NCBI RefSeq assembly: GCF_009883635.2
Contig: NZ_CP026115.2
Location: forward strand, 806,001 to 870,000
DNA: 64,000 nt
Direction of reading: 5' to 3'
Origin: Pseudomonas putida
GTDB lineage: Bacteria; Pseudomonadota; Gammaproteobacteria; Pseudomonadales; Pseudomonadaceae
Shown here: positions 1-10,010 of the stretch, one piece after another
Layout: each line of letters starts with the position of its first letter
Position numbering within the stretch: position 1 is the stretch's first letter
The notes under the pieces: model-generated
Database searches by the model: none
Told to the model about the DNA's origin: nothing
Seen by the model: only the letters and a program-made list of their open reading frames with translations
Translations under genes and position numbers: made by a program

Positions 1-363
1 ACGGATATCCAGCTGGTACGGGTTGTGGAACTCGGCCAGCCATTTCTGCGCGGCGGCGTTGTCGTCCTTGTAGTTGATGCCATGGATCACCACGCCCTGC
101 TGGGCCAGCTGGTTCAGGTACGGGTGCTCGACCTTGCACGATGGGCACCAGGTGGCCCACACGTTGACCAACGCTGGCCGGCCGTGCAGGTCGGCCTGGG
201 TCAGGTTGCGGTCACCCTGGGTCGACGCCAGGGCAAACGCCGGGAACGGCTTGCCGATCATCGCCGAAGGCAGCTCGTCGAGCTTGAGGAACAATCCCTT
301 GTAAAGGAAAACCGCCATCAGCAGGAATACCACCAGTGGCACGACCATGATCCAACGCTTCAT
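1..363 (-). CDS. dsbE: Thiol:disulfide interchange protein DsbE/CcmG (3' part missing)
   Basis: Periplasmic membrane-anchored thioredoxin-like protein that keeps the apocytochrome c CXXCH cysteines reduced for haem attachment. Reading the minus strand from the ATG at 363 gives an N-terminal membrane anchor (about residues 5-24) and then a thioredoxin fold with the redox motif WCPSC after VNVWAT. The gene runs off the left edge after about 121 residues, so the C-terminal part is not visible. Its ATG overlaps the ccmF stop codon by 4 bases, so it is translationally coupled as the next gene of the ccm operon. The identification is firm from the motif and the position after ccmF. Confidence 0.93.
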   Translation of the reverse strand, partial: MKRWIMVVPLVVFLLMAVFLYKGLFLKLDELPSAMIGKPFPAFALASTQGDRNLTQADLHGRPALVNVWATWCPSCKVEHPYLNQLAQQGVVIHGINYKDDNAAAQKWLAEFHNPYQLDIR

Positions 364-2348
364 GCAGCAGCTCCAGACACGCCCAGGGCTTCGCGCACCC
401 GGGTCTTGACCTTGACGCGATAACGCCGGTCGAAGGCCGCCAGCAACCCGCCCAGGCCGGTCAGCAGACCGCCCAACCAGATCCAGCGGACGTAAGGCTT
501 GATATGCACGCGCACCGCCCAGGCGCCGTTTTCCAGCGGCTCGCCCAGGGCAACGTACAGGTCACGGGTGAAGCCGGCATCGATGCCTGCCTCGGTCATC
601 ATCGACTGCTGCACGGTGTACAGGCGCTTTTCCGGGTGCAGGGTGGTCACTTCACGGCCGTCGCGGGTGACCACGATGGTGCCCTTGTCGGAGATGAAGT
701 TCGGCCCCTCGAAATGCTTGGCGCCCTCGAACAGGAAGTGGTAACCGCCCAGCTCGACGCTCTCGCCCGGTGCCATGCGCAAGTCGCGCTCGGCGCTGTT
801 ATTGCTCGACAGCACCACGCCCAGGGCACACACCGCCAGGCCAAGGTGCGCCAGCTGCATGCCCCAGTAGCTGCGGGTCAGGCCGCGCAAGCCCTTGGCG
901 AGGCCCTTGTGGCGGGTCTTGTCGAGAATGTCTCGCAGCCCGCCGAACACCACCCAGGCCGCCAGGGCGAAGGCGCTGAGGACCGGCCAGTCGAGGTCGT
1001 CGACGATGAAGCCGGCGACCGGCGCCAGCACCGCGCTGCCAATCAGCACCGGAGTCATCATGTTCGCCAGCCACTTGCCGGGGGTGTCCTTCCAGCGCAC
1101 CACCACGCCCACGCTCAGCACCACCATCAGCAGCGCCATCAGCGGCAGGAACAGGGCATCGAAATAAGGTGGGCCGACCGACAACTTGGCCCCGGTCAGG
1201 GCATCGAGCACCAGCGGGTACAACGTGCCCAGCAGGATCATCGAAGCCGCCACCACCAGGATCAGGTTGTTGGCCAGCAGCAGGGTTTCACGCGACCACA
1301 GGGCGAAGCCGACCTGGCTCTTGACCACCGGGGCGCGCAGGGCGAACAGGGTCAGCGAGCCACCCACCACGAACAGCAGGAAGATCAGGATGAACACGCC
1401 ACGCGCCGGGTCTGCGGCGAACGCATGCACCGAGGTCAGCACGCCGGAGCGCACCAGGAAGGTCCCCAGCAGGCTCAACGAGAAGGCGGCAATCGCCAGC
1501 AGCACAGTCCAGCTCTTGAATACCCCGCGTTTTTCGGTCACCGCCAGCGAGTGGATCAGCGCGGTGCCCACCAGCCAGGGCATGAACGAGGCGTTTTCCA
1601 CCGGGTCCCAGAACCACCAGCCGCCCCAACCCAGTTCGTAGTAAGCCCACCACGAGCCCAGGGTGATGCCGACGCCGAGGAAGGCCCAGGCGACGATGGT
1701 CCAGGGCCGCGACCAGCGCGCCCAGGCCGCGTCCAGGCGCCCGCCGAGCAGCGCGGCGATGGCGAAGGCGAAGGCCACCGAGAAGCCCACATAGCCCATG
1801 TACAGCATCGGCGGGTGGACGATCAGGCCGAAGTCCTGCAGCAGCGGGTTGAGGTCGCGTCCATTGGTCGGCACCTGCGGCAGCAAGCGCTGGAACGGGT
1901 TGGAGGTGATGATCAGGAAGCTCAGGAAGCCGACGCTGATCATGCCCATGACCGCCAGTACACGGGCCAGCATCACCTGCGGCAGTTGCCGCGAGAAGAT
2001 CGACACGGCAAAGGTCCAACCACCGAGGATCAGCGCCCACAGCAGCAACGAGCCCTCGTGGGCGCCCCAGACGGCACTGAACTTGTAGTACCACGGCAAG
2101 GCGCTGTTGGAGTTACTGGCCACGTAGGCGACCGAGAAGTTGTCGGTCATGAAGGCGTGGGTCAGGCAGGCAAAGGCAAACACCAGGAAGGTGAACTGGC
2201 CCCAGGCTGCCGGGCGCGCCAGGCTCATCCACAGGCTGTCGCCGCGCCAGGCACCGAGCAGCGGCACCGTGGCCTGCACGGCGGCGAAGCAGATCGCCAG
2301 GATCATCGCCAGCTGGCCGAGTTCGGGGATCACCAGTGCCGCGTTCAT
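360..2348 (-). CDS. ccmF: Cytochrome c haem lyase subunit CcmF
   Basis: Large polytopic inner-membrane protein (662 residues) that, with CcmH/CcmI, attaches haem from holo-CcmE to apocytochrome c in the periplasm. The tryptophan-rich WWD motif is present ([16 protein letters not shown], about residues 240-256), with many hydrophobic segments and a long periplasmic domain near the C-terminus. Length is normal for the family. It overlaps ccmE upstream and dsbE downstream by 4 bases each, as expected in a tightly coupled System I operon. Confidence 0.98.
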   Translation of the reverse strand: MNAALVIPELGQLAMILAICFAAVQATVPLLGAWRGDSLWMSLARPAAWGQFTFLVFAFACLTHAFMTDNFSVAYVASNSNSALPWYYKFSAVWGAHEGSLLLWALILGGWTFAVSIFSRQLPQVMLARVLAVMGMISVGFLSFLIITSNPFQRLLPQVPTNGRDLNPLLQDFGLIVHPPMLYMGYVGFSVAFAFAIAALLGGRLDAAWARWSRPWTIVAWAFLGVGITLGSWWAYYELGWGGWWFWDPVENASFMPWLVGTALIHSLAVTEKRGVFKSWTVLLAIAAFSLSLLGTFLVRSGVLTSVHAFAADPARGVFILIFLLFVVGGSLTLFALRAPVVKSQVGFALWSRETLLLANNLILVVAASMILLGTLYPLVLDALTGAKLSVGPPYFDALFLPLMALLMVVLSVGVVVRWKDTPGKWLANMMTPVLIGSAVLAPVAGFIVDDLDWPVLSAFALAAWVVFGGLRDILDKTRHKGLAKGLRGLTRSYWGMQLAHLGLAVCALGVVLSSNNSAERDLRMAPGESVELGGYHFLFEGAKHFEGPNFISDKGTIVVTRDGREVTTLHPEKRLYTVQQSMMTEAGIDAGFTRDLYVALGEPLENGAWAVRVHIKPYVRWIWLGGLLTGLGGLLAAFDRRYRVKVKTRVREALGVSGAAA

Positions 2349-2800
2349 GGCTTGGCCCCCGCACCGCTGGCCGCCTGGCCGCTTTCCTTCAGGGCCTTGG
2401 TGACCTCGGGTGGCATGTACTTCTCGTCGTGCTTGGCCAGTACTTCGTCAGCCACCACCACGCCGTCGCCATTGAGCTTGCCGAGGGCGACGATGCCCTG
2501 CCCTTCACGGAACAGGTCCGGCAGGATCCCGCGGTAGGTGATTGGCACCGACTTGTTGAAGTCGGTGACTACGAAGCGCACGTCGAGCGAGTCGGAGGAA
2601 CGTTGCACCGAGCCCTTCTCGACCATGCCGCCGGCACGAATGCGCGTGTCCAGCGGCGCCTCGCCGTTGGCGATCTGGGTCGGGGTGTAGAACAGGTTGA
2701 TGTTCTGCTGCAGGGCGCTCAAGGCAAAGCCGACGGCAACCGCAACCCCGGCCAGCAGGCCGAGGATAATGAACAGGCGTTTCTTGCGCTGCGGATTCAC
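2345..2800 (-). CDS. ccmE: Periplasmic haem chaperone CcmE
   Basis: Haem chaperone of cytochrome c maturation System I. It takes haem from the CcmABCD complex as a covalent adduct and passes it to CcmF. The 151-residue protein has one N-terminal membrane anchor (about residues 8-28) and an OB-fold domain. The signature HDEKYMP carries the covalent haem ligand His124 and Tyr128. The start is a GTG at 2800, overlapping the last codons of ccmD; the downstream end overlaps ccmF by 4 bases. Confidence 0.98.
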   Translation of the reverse strand: MNPQRKKRLFIILGLLAGVAVAVGFALSALQQNINLFYTPTQIANGEAPLDTRIRAGGMVEKGSVQRSSDSLDVRFVVTDFNKSVPITYRGILPDLFREGQGIVALGKLNGDGVVVADEVLAKHDEKYMPPEVTKALKESGQAASGAGAKP

Positions 2801-2973
2801 TGGTGGTTCTCCCGGCGCAAACGGCGCGCCTCATCTTGCAGGTAGCGACGGCGGGCCAGCAGCGGTGCAGCGACATTCAGCGCCAGCACCGCCAGGCAGA
2901 TGCCATAGGCCGACCAGACATACAGGGCGTGGTGGCCCATGGCGAGAAAATCGCCGAAGGAAGCGAAACTCAT
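2797..2973 (-). CDS. ccmD: Haem exporter accessory protein CcmD
   Basis: Small 58-residue membrane protein, translated by hand from the ATG at 2973 to the TGA at 2797. It starts [20 protein letters not shown], has one transmembrane helix (about residues 17-40) and a basic cytoplasmic tail rich in Arg (RRRYL and RRLRRE). These features and the position between ccmC and ccmE identify CcmD, which helps release holo-CcmE from the CcmABC complex. It overlaps ccmC (2970) and ccmE (2800) by 4 bases each. Confidence 0.93.
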   Translation of the reverse strand: MSFASFGDFLAMGHHALYVWSAYGICLAVLALNVAAPLLARRRYLQDEARRLRRENHQ

Positions 2974-3746
2974 CGCGCGGCCCTCCGCCCCAGGCTGTTC
3001 AACACTTCATCCTTGACCCAACTGGCGCGCGCCTCGCGCTTGAGCACTTCAAGGCGCATGCGCAGCAGCAGCACGGCACCGAAGAAGCAGTAGAAACCCA
3101 GCGCCGTGCACAGCAGCGGCAGCCACATTTCGGCCGGCATCGCCGGTTTTTCGGTGAGGGTGAAGGTCGCGCCCTGGTGCAGGGTGTTCCACCACTCCAC
3201 CGAGTACTTGATGATCGGAATGTTGATCACGCCGACAATGGCCAGCACCGCGCAAGCCTTGGCCGCGCTGTCGCGGTTGCTGATGGCCTGGCCCAGGGCG
3301 ATGATGCCGAAGTACAGGAACAGCAGGATCAGCATCGACGTCAGCCGTGCGTCCCAGACCCACCAGCTGCCCCAGGTCGGTTTGCCCCAGATGGCCCCGG
3401 TGACCAGCGCCACGGCGGTCATCCAGGCACCGATGGGTGCCGCACATTGCAGGGCGACATCGGCCAGTTTCATCTTCCATACCAGCCCCACCACGCCGGC
3501 CACTGCCAGCAGTACATAGCAGGACTGCGCCAGCATCGCCGCCGGCACGTGAATATAGATGATGCGGAAGCTATTGCCCTGCTGGTAGTCCTCTGGGGCG
3601 AAAGCCAGGCCCCAGACCACGCCGGTGACCAGCAGCAGCACGGCGGAAACGGCCAGCCATGGCAGCATGCGGCCGCTGATGGCATAGAACCATTTCGGCG
3701 AACCCAGTTTGTGGAACCACGTCCAGCTCATTTTCATCAGGTACAT
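2970..3746 (-). CDS. ccmC: Haem exporter protein CcmC
   Basis: Inner-membrane protein of the WWD family that presents haem to CcmE. About six transmembrane helices are visible and the WWD motif reads [13 protein letters not shown] in the middle of the protein. The length as drawn is 258 residues. Three ATGs lie close together at the start (3746, 3737 and 3731) with no clear ribosome-binding site to choose between them, so the first few residues are uncertain. It overlaps ccmD by 4 bases and is separated from ccmB by 36 bases. Confidence 0.97.
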   Translation of the reverse strand: MYLMKMSWTWFHKLGSPKWFYAISGRMLPWLAVSAVLLLVTGVVWGLAFAPEDYQQGNSFRIIYIHVPAAMLAQSCYVLLAVAGVVGLVWKMKLADVALQCAAPIGAWMTAVALVTGAIWGKPTWGSWWVWDARLTSMLILLFLYFGIIALGQAISNRDSAAKACAVLAIVGVINIPIIKYSVEWWNTLHQGATFTLTEKPAMPAEMWLPLLCTALGFYCFFGAVLLLRMRLEVLKREARASWVKDEVLNSLGRRAAR

Positions 3747-3782
3747 CCAGGGTATTAGCCGGGCTTGAGAGCCCGGGACTCG

Positions 3783-4451
3783 TTATTCGCCGACGCTGAT
3801 CTTCAGGCCGGCCGCTATCGCAAAGGGCGCCAGGGTAACCGCCAGGGCTGTCAGGCTGGCGAGCCAGAGCAAATGGCCAGTGGCAGGCATATTTTGCAAT
3901 GCCGCCTGCAGTGCACCACTGCCCAGGATCAATACAGGGATATACAACGGCAGAATCAGCAACGCCAGTAACAAACCACCGCGCTTGAGACCGACCGTCA
4001 GCGCCGCGCCAACAGCGCCTAGCAGGCTCAATACCGGCGTGCCCAGCAGCAGCGAGCCGAGCAGCACCGGCAGGCAGTGGCTGGGCAAGCCAAGCATCAG
4101 CGCCAGCAATGGCGCCAACAATACCAGCGCCAGCCCGGAAAAGATCCAGTGCGCCAGCACCTTGGCCAGTACCAGCATGGCCAGCGGATGCGGCGACAGC
4201 ACCCACTGCTCCAGCGAACCGTCCTCAAAGTCGCTGCGGAACAGGCCGTCGAGCGACAACAACACGGACAGCAAGGCTGCGACCCAGACCAATCCAGGCG
4301 ACAAGGTTTGCAACAATTGGCTTTCCGGCCCCACCGCCAGCGGGAACAACGCCACGACGATGGCGAAGAACACCAGCGGGTTGGCCAGTTCCGCCGGGCG
4401 GCGGAACAGCAGGCGCGCCTCACGGCGCAGCAACAGGATGAATACGCTCAT
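3783..4451 (-). CDS. ccmB: Haem exporter membrane subunit CcmB
   Basis: Membrane permease partner of the CcmA ATPase; together they release holo-CcmE from CcmC. The start chosen is the ATG at 4451 (protein begins [18 protein letters not shown]), which overlaps the ccmA stop by 4 bases and gives the usual length of 222 residues. An upstream ATG in the same frame would only add sequence read through ccmA. Six hydrophobic helices are visible after a short basic N-terminus. Confidence 0.97.
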   Translation of the reverse strand: MSVFILLLRREARLLFRRPAELANPLVFFAIVVALFPLAVGPESQLLQTLSPGLVWVAALLSVLLSLDGLFRSDFEDGSLEQWVLSPHPLAMLVLAKVLAHWIFSGLALVLLAPLLALMLGLPSHCLPVLLGSLLLGTPVLSLLGAVGAALTVGLKRGGLLLALLILPLYIPVLILGSGALQAALQNMPATGHLLWLASLTALAVTLAPFAIAAGLKISVGE

Positions 4452-5080
4452 GCCGCCCATTGCCCCAGATTGAGTTCCCGGTAGCCGGTCGGCTTGCACT
4501 CCAGCGTGTGGTGCGTCGTCAGCACCACCGTGCCGCCCTGTTCGCAGTGGGCCGCCAGATGCACTTCGAGCTGGGCCACGCCCTGCTTGTCGAGGGCGGT
4601 AAAGGGTTCGTCGAGGATCCACAGCGGCGGGCTGTCCAGGTGCAGCCGGGCCAGGGCCACGCGGCGCTGCTGGCCGGCAGACAGGGTATGGCAGGCAACG
4701 TCTTCGAAACCGCGCAGCCCGACCGCTTCGAGTGCCGACCAGATGGCTTCAGGGGTGGCCGGTTGGTGCAGTGCACAAAGCCAGGTGAGATTCTCCTCCG
4801 CCGTGAGCAGGTCCTTGATACCGGCAGCGTGGCCGATCCACAGCAGGATGCTGGCCAGAGCGTGGCGCTTTTCGCCGAGCGGCTGGCCACCCAGCAGGAT
4901 CTGCCCGGCAGTCGGCTGCATCAGCCCGGCCAACAGGCGCAGCAGGCTGGTCTTGCCGCTACCGTTGGGGCCGCTGATCTGCAGCATGTCGCCGGGGCGC
5001 AGCTCGAAATCGAGGTGCTCGAACAACAGGCGCCAGTCGCGCTCGCAGGCCAGGCCCACGGCTTGGAGGTGAAGGGTCAC
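4448..5080 (-). CDS. ccmA: Haem exporter ATP-binding protein CcmA
   Basis: ABC ATPase of the cytochrome c maturation machinery (210 residues). Walker A ([14 protein letters not shown], about residues 39-52), the ABC signature LSAGQQRR and Walker B ([11 protein letters not shown]) are all intact. The start is a GTG at 5080. It is the first gene of the minus-strand ccm operon and is divergent from the FliK-like gene at 5213, so the 132-base gap should hold promoters for both directions. Several TATA-like hexamers occur there, but none could be assigned confidently. Confidence 0.98.
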   Translation of the reverse strand: MTLHLQAVGLACERDWRLLFEHLDFELRPGDMLQISGPNGSGKTSLLRLLAGLMQPTAGQILLGGQPLGEKRHALASILLWIGHAAGIKDLLTAEENLTWLCALHQPATPEAIWSALEAVGLRGFEDVACHTLSAGQQRRVALARLHLDSPPLWILDEPFTALDKQGVAQLEVHLAAHCEQGGTVVLTTHHTLECKPTGYRELNLGQWAA

Positions 5081-5212
5081 GGATTCGCCTTATCTATATG
5101 CTTCTCAAGTCGCCCAACTCGCTGCCGTTATACTGGCAGTGACAGACGGCAGGCATTATTACATGTGCTGCCACGCTGCCAAGAGGGCGGGCTCCACAGG
5201 TTGTATACAATC

Positions 5213-6772
5213 ATGACTGAAATCAATAGTCTCGGCGCACAAACCGCCATCAATCCGCAGGCGATCAAGGCCCAGCTGACCGGCGAGCTGCTCAACCTGA
5301 CCCAGGCGCAGCCCGGCCTGCTCAAGCCCGGCGAAACCGCCCAGGCCGAAGTGCTGGCGATGCGTCAGAGCGGCAGTACCTTCCAGCTGGTGCTGCAAGT
5401 GATTCAGGCCAGCGGCAGCCAGACCCAGCTCCAGGCCACTGCCAGCCAGCCGTTCGCGCAAGGCAGCCAGTTCACCATCAGCCAGCCAGAGAGCAACCGC
5501 CTGGCCGTCATGGTGCAGCAAGCCAGTGCCAGCAACGTCGCCACACTCACCCAGCTCGATACCAGCAAGGTGCCGGTCGGTACCCTGCTGCAGGGCAAGG
5601 TTCTTACCAACCAGCCGCTGCCACAAGCGGCGGGCGAAGTGGCCAGCTTCCGCTCGCAGGTCAGCCTGCTCAACACTGCCCAGGCCGGTGCCACGTTGAC
5701 CATCGACAGCCCGCGCCCGCTGCCGATCGGTAGCCTGCTCAGTGCCCTGGTGCAAGGTGACCAGTCGCTGCGTTTCGTGCCACTCAGCGGTCGCCAGGAA
5801 CAATTGAACATCGCCCAGCAGTTGCTGACTCAGCAGGGCCGCCAGGCCTCCCTGCCCGGCCTGCTCGGCGCGCTGCAGCAGATTGCCAACAGCCCGGGCA
5901 GTGACGGTGAACTGCGCAGCACCGCCAGCAACCTGCTGGCCAGCCTGCCGGATGCCCGTCAGCTAAGTGACGGCAAGACGCTCGCCCAAGCCTTGAGCAA
6001 CAGCGGCGCCTTTCTCGAGGCCAAGTTGCTTGGCGGCCTCAGCGCCAGCGTGGCCACCGACCTCAAGGCACAACTGGTGCGGCTGGTAGCGCAGGCCTCG
6101 GCCAGCGCGCAGGCCAGCCCGGTGACCGCCGCCAGCACCCTGGCCCAGGCGCTGCCGGCCATGGCCCGCAGCGCACTGGGCATGCTCGACCGGGTCAGCC
6201 CAAGGACACCGCCAGGCGCATTCCCGCTGCCCTCACGGTTGCTGCAGGCCATGGAAAACGAAGGCGACCTGCAGCAATTGCTGCGCCTGGCCGCCGCTGC
6301 CATCTCGCGCCTGCAGAGCCACGCCCTGAGCAGCCTGCAGCAATCCGGCACGCTGGATAACGGCAACCTGCAGACCACCTGGCAAACCGAAATACCCGTC
6401 CGCCACGGCCAGGAGTTCATCCCTCTGCAAGTAAAACTGCAGCGCGAAGAAACCCCGGAACAGCAGGCCGAACGTCAGCAGCGTGAGCCGCAAGACCCGC
6501 TGCAGGCACTGTGGCGGATCGACCTGGCGTTCGACCTGGCACCACTGGGGCCCTTGCAGGTTCGGGCACAACTGAGCCAGGGGCGTCTGTCCGGCCAGCT
6601 GTGGGCCGAGCGCGAGCAGACCGCGCGGCTGATCGACAGCCAGCTCGGCGCTCTGCGCGAACGCCTGCTGGCGCGTGGCCTGGAAGTCGGCGACCTGGAA
6701 TGCCACCCCGGCATTCCACCACAGGGCCCGCGCACGCGGGTGGAACAACGCTGGGTGGATGAAACCGCATGA
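5213..6772 (+). CDS. FliK-like protein with hook-length control C-terminal domain
   Basis: 519-residue Gln/Ala/Ser-rich protein. The ATG at 5213 (MTEINSLGAQTAINPQ) is chosen because the open frame to its left only reads antisense through ccmA. The C-terminal part (about residues 420-500) resembles the Flg_hook domain of FliK: it has the pattern LAPLGPLQVRAQLSQG and then a helix resembling LRERLLARGLEV, as in true FliK (LAxLGxLxVxxxL). The N-terminal 350 residues look flexible and low in complexity. It is not the canonical FliK, which lies at 33070-34374. It overlaps the FlhB-like gene downstream by 4 bases, recreating a FliK/FlhB switch pair. Its substrate is unknown. Confidence 0.8.
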   Translation: MTEINSLGAQTAINPQAIKAQLTGELLNLTQAQPGLLKPGETAQAEVLAMRQSGSTFQLVLQVIQASGSQTQLQATASQPFAQGSQFTISQPESNRLAVMVQQASASNVATLTQLDTSKVPVGTLLQGKVLTNQPLPQAAGEVASFRSQVSLLNTAQAGATLTIDSPRPLPIGSLLSALVQGDQSLRFVPLSGRQEQLNIAQQLLTQQGRQASLPGLLGALQQIANSPGSDGELRSTASNLLASLPDARQLSDGKTLAQALSNSGAFLEAKLLGGLSASVATDLKAQLVRLVAQASASAQASPVTAASTLAQALPAMARSALGMLDRVSPRTPPGAFPLPSRLLQAMENEGDLQQLLRLAAAAISRLQSHALSSLQQSGTLDNGNLQTTWQTEIPVRHGQEFIPLQVKLQREETPEQQAERQQREPQDPLQALWRIDLAFDLAPLGPLQVRAQLSQGRLSGQLWAEREQTARLIDSQLGALRERLLARGLEVGDLECHPGIPPQGPRTRVEQRWVDETA

Positions 6773-7101
6773 CCCACAAGCAACCGCGCCAGGCCATCGC
6801 CCTCAATTACGATGGCCAGCAGGCCCCCACGCTGACCGCCAAGGGCGACGACGAGCTGGCCGAAGCCATCCTGGCCCTGGCCCGCGAACATGAAGTGCCG
6901 ATCTACGAAAACGCCGAGCTGGTGCGCCTGCTGGCGCGCCTGGAGCTTGGCGAACAAATCCCCGAAGCTCTCTACCTGACCATCGCCGAAATCATTGCCT
7001 TCGCCTGGCAACTGCGCGGCCGGGTTCCGGTCGGCTTCAGCGACGAGCCCGCCACCGAGCGCGACATCACGCCCGACCCATTGCGCCTGCCACCAGGCTG
7101 A
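6769..7101 (+). CDS. FlhB C-terminal-domain-like protein (export switch homologue)
   Basis: 110-residue cytoplasmic protein matching only the part of FlhB that follows the autocleavage site. AIALNYDGQQAPTLTAKG aligns with AVALQYDPEKGGVAPLLVAKG in the FlhB encoded at 27297-28439 (shown as a pattern: AxALxYDxxxxxxPxLxAKG). Further on, the block VPIYENAELVRLLA and then EQIPEALYLTIAEIIAF match the FlhB/EscU cytoplasmic fold. There are no transmembrane helices and no NPTH cleavage motif. The start overlaps the FliK-like gene stop by 4 bases. The protein could act as a stand-alone FlhB-CC in the flagellar export gate; that role is inference. Confidence 0.85.
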   Translation: MTHKQPRQAIALNYDGQQAPTLTAKGDDELAEAILALAREHEVPIYENAELVRLLARLELGEQIPEALYLTIAEIIAFAWQLRGRVPVGFSDEPATERDITPDPLRLPPG

Positions 7102-7106
7102 TCCCT

Positions 7107-7118
7107 GTAGATATCTAC
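7107..7118. repeat. 12-bp perfect palindrome GTAGATATCTAC
   Basis: Perfect dyad just after the stop of the FlhB-like gene and 64 bases before the first toxin gene. It could be an operator half-site pair or chance. No promoter was confidently recognised in the 80-base gap. Confidence 0.4.
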
Positions 7119-7181
7119 CGCAGCCAGCGAGCCTCGACAACGCAGCCTTGCCCGTTCCTCCAACCGAGCAAGGTAACCCCC

Positions 7182-9938
7182 ATGTCTGCCAGCAGAATCA
7201 ACGTCAGCGGTGTGCAGTACGTCCGCGACCACTTGAGCAACATGCCACGCCCCGATCGCGAGGCCAATCGGCGGATCCGCCAGTGGCTGGCCAAGCGTGG
7301 CCTCGACCTCGACCCCGAACAGATCGATGTCGTCACCCTGCATTACCGCGCTGATGGCCCGCGCGCCTACCTGGCGGCAGTGACCCAGCGCCAGAGCCTG
7401 GCGCAGGCGCTGCTGGGCAACTGGCAAGGTGAATCCAGCAATGATCTGCTCGATGCCCTGATCAAGCCCTCCTGGGCCGGTACCCTGCCCGATGGCCCGT
7501 TGCGCATGGTCGAAACCTTGCCAGCGCCAGCCTTCAACCACCCTGGCGCGGCCCACCAAGTGTTCAATGGTCTGTTCCGGCGAACCAAACCCGCCCGTTA
7601 CGACGCCTCGACGCACCTTCCGATAGCCGCCGAAGCGTTTCAACAGTTCATCGCCGCGCTGGACTTCCACACGCCGTTCAAAGCCATGCTGGACGATTAC
7701 TGGCGCAACCATCTGCACAGCTACCGATTGTCCAGCAAGCTCAATTTCGTCGCCGCCTGCAACCTTCAGGTCGCCCAAGGCAGCCTCAGCGATGCCGGAC
7801 GCCAACTGGCCTGGCGTGCCGCCGACCTGCTGCCGCGCGGCCAAGGCCTGCGCCTGAGCACCCTGAATATCTATGGCTATGCCGCAACCGACCTGTTGTA
7901 CATCAACGACGCCAGTAGCGATCTGACCCTGCTCTACGCCCCAGGCAACAGCGCTCCGCTGTTGGAGTTCGCCAGCGAGACGCTACTCAAGGACTGGGTT
8001 GGCCAACAATGCAAGGCCCCCGCCAGCCGCCAGGCCCTCAGGCAGCACTTCAGACTGGCCGACGGCCCCCAGGGCATGGACTTCAGTGGCCTCGATACCG
8101 CCCTGGAAGGCCTGGGCGAATATCCCCGCAGGCATCGTTTGCCGCCGGAGCACGGCTTCTTCAACGACGATGGCACCTGGTCGCCCCGCGACTACGTGAA
8201 CTATCGGCCCGGTAAATACAGCCCCAGAATCGCTGGCGACCTGTTCCAGGCCCTGGCTGAGCGGCAGCGCCAGCGCAGCTACGACGATGCCGACTTCATC
8301 ATCACCACCGACAGTGACGTCACCAAGGCACGTTGGCGCACCTACCTCAACACCACGCTCAACCTGCTAGCACCGCTGAGCCTTGTGGTACCTGGCCTGG
8401 CACCGCTGCTGGCGCTCGGTGGCATCGCCCAGCTCGGCCTTGGGCTGGACCAGGCCATCAATGGCAAGGGCCTGCAAGACAGGCAAGACGGCGTGGCCGA
8501 CATCGCCTGGGGCCTGCTCAATGCCGTGCCGCTGATCGTGCACGGGGTTGCCCGCAGCAAGGTACTGTTCGAAAGCAAGAGCGACCGTTTCGTAGTGCCA
8601 AGCCGCCTCAACGATCAGCTCGGTTACCCGCTCAGCCCGCTTTCACCGCCGCACCTGCCAGACGTCGATATCGCGCCCTACTTTCATATCCCTGACCCTA
8701 TCCCGCCATTGCCGGAAGGCGATCAAGCTGTGGCCGACTCGGTGATACGGGTCCCTCGCTACGATGGCACACCAGATAACCTCGACGCGCGTATCAATAC
8801 CTACAACGCACGCGTCATCTACGACATGGAGCGAGACGCCTTCATTCAGCAACACGCACTCAATGACGTCGACCCGATTGCCTACATCGCCCGCCCTGGC
8901 AGCCGCGATCTGGTGCCGGCAGGTACCGGTCGGGAAGTCAGCAACGCCACACGCATGCGCACCCTTCGGGCATTGGGCGTCGACTTGCCACTGCCGGTGG
9001 ATTTTCCTCTGGTGCCGGACGAGAGCAGCCAGGCAATCCCGAAAACGATCTCTTGCCTTTGGGTTGGCGACAAGGTGATCGACCCGTCGCTGATCGCCAA
9101 CCTGGCAAGCAATGCCGCACGCGCCAACGACAGTGCCTACGCTATCCGTTTGTTTCTTTCTGCTGAGTCGCCATCGGCCTACGCCGAAAACCTGCGCCTC
9201 CTCGCCGAGCACGCCCCGGGCCTGCAGGTGCTGCCGCTGGAAGAGCAAACCTTCTTCCGCACCTTCCAGCAAGGCCGATACTACGCCCAGTATCAGGCCG
9301 CGCTGGACGGCAACGGCGGGGTGGCGTGCAACTTCGCCTCAGCTTCCGACGTCCTGCGTTACCCCATGCTGCACCATGAAGGTGGGCTGTACATGGATGT
9401 GGACGACTACCTGCTGGCAGCGGGCGAACCACGCCTGGTCGTCGACGGGCACCCCGTCGGCAACCCTGGTGAAGCGCTCGATCAGGTTGCACTGCTCACC
9501 GCCCCGGATGGCCTGCTGCTGCCGCCCCCGATGTCCAACGAGAAAATGAGCATGAACTGCCTCTACAACACCAGCGTGATCGGCAGCCATGCAGGCAACC
9601 CCACGCTCGAGGCAATTTCCGAGGAAATGCTCGCTCGTTATCAGACCAATCAGGATTTCTACGACAGTAAGCCGAGCCTGGCCGAAGACCCTGCTGGCTT
9701 CTATCGCTACGCCAGGCGCCTGAGCTACCTGACAGGGCCTGACCTGCTCACCCATGTTGTCGATCAACGCCTGCCGGTTCTGCGCACCCTGCGCCAGATC
9801 ATGAGCTTGTACAACATGCCGCGCATCCACTCATGGCAGTTCATCACACTTGACCATTACCAACAGGCATTGCGCAACCTGCTACCGCTGAACCGCCTGG
9901 TCAAGGTCGGCGGCAACCATTCCTGGGCCACGACCTGA
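7182..9938 (+). CDS. Large toxin-like protein with TcdA/TcdB-type DXD glycosyltransferase domain (copy 1)
   Basis: 918-residue protein. The N-terminal half (about 1-530) resembles the dermonecrotic-toxin-like domain (DUF6543) widespread in Pseudomonas. It contains a long hydrophobic stretch (about residues 388-425, YLNTTLNLLAPLSLVVPG onward) that could insert into a membrane. The C-terminal third resembles clostridial glucosylating toxins: IPKTISCLWVGD (Trp627), SDVLR (Asp723 and Arg726), then GGLYMDVDD with the metal-binding DVD at 739-741, and a later NTSVIGSHAGNP motif. No signal peptide or secretion tag is visible, and no immunity gene is adjacent. A ribosome-binding site (AAGGTAA) precedes the ATG. 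It is probably a secreted or injected glycosyltransferase toxin. The target is unknown. Confidence 0.82.
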   Translation: MSASRINVSGVQYVRDHLSNMPRPDREANRRIRQWLAKRGLDLDPEQIDVVTLHYRADGPRAYLAAVTQRQSLAQALLGNWQGESSNDLLDALIKPSWAGTLPDGPLRMVETLPAPAFNHPGAAHQVFNGLFRRTKPARYDASTHLPIAAEAFQQFIAALDFHTPFKAMLDDYWRNHLHSYRLSSKLNFVAACNLQVAQGSLSDAGRQLAWRAADLLPRGQGLRLSTLNIYGYAATDLLYINDASSDLTLLYAPGNSAPLLEFASETLLKDWVGQQCKAPASRQALRQHFRLADGPQGMDFSGLDTALEGLGEYPRRHRLPPEHGFFNDDGTWSPRDYVNYRPGKYSPRIAGDLFQALAERQRQRSYDDADFIITTDSDVTKARWRTYLNTTLNLLAPLSLVVPGLAPLLALGGIAQLGLGLDQAINGKGLQDRQDGVADIAWGLLNAVPLIVHGVARSKVLFESKSDRFVVPSRLNDQLGYPLSPLSPPHLPDVDIAPYFHIPDPIPPLPEGDQAVADSVIRVPRYDGTPDNLDARINTYNARVIYDMERDAFIQQHALNDVDPIAYIARPGSRDLVPAGTGREVSNATRMRTLRALGVDLPLPVDFPLVPDESSQAIPKTISCLWVGDKVIDPSLIANLASNAARANDSAYAIRLFLSAESPSAYAENLRLLAEHAPGLQVLPLEEQTFFRTFQQGRYYAQYQAALDGNGGVACNFASASDVLRYPMLHHEGGLYMDVDDYLLAAGEPRLVVDGHPVGNPGEALDQVALLTAPDGLLLPPPMSNEKMSMNCLYNTSVIGSHAGNPTLEAISEEMLARYQTNQDFYDSKPSLAEDPAGFYRYARRLSYLTGPDLLTHVVDQRLPVLRTLRQIMSLYNMPRIHSWQFITLDHYQQALRNLLPLNRLVKVGGNHSWATT

Positions 9939-10010
9939 GTACATACATACCCCTTGCGGCATCGGGCCTGCGTCCATCATGCAGGCCCCACGACAATGGC
10001 AGGTCAGCAC

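Noticed and set aside
504..2537. 677-codon plus-strand open frame opposite ccmF and ccmE
   Set aside because: It is antisense to firmly identified genes, and its His/Gln/Arg/Gly-rich composition is typical of a high-GC shadow frame.
6769..7101. Short FlhB-like gene considered as a truncated flhB pseudogene
   Set aside because: It is an intact frame with a coupled start, keeps the core fold motifs and begins just where FlhB-CC begins, so it looks like a maintained gene.
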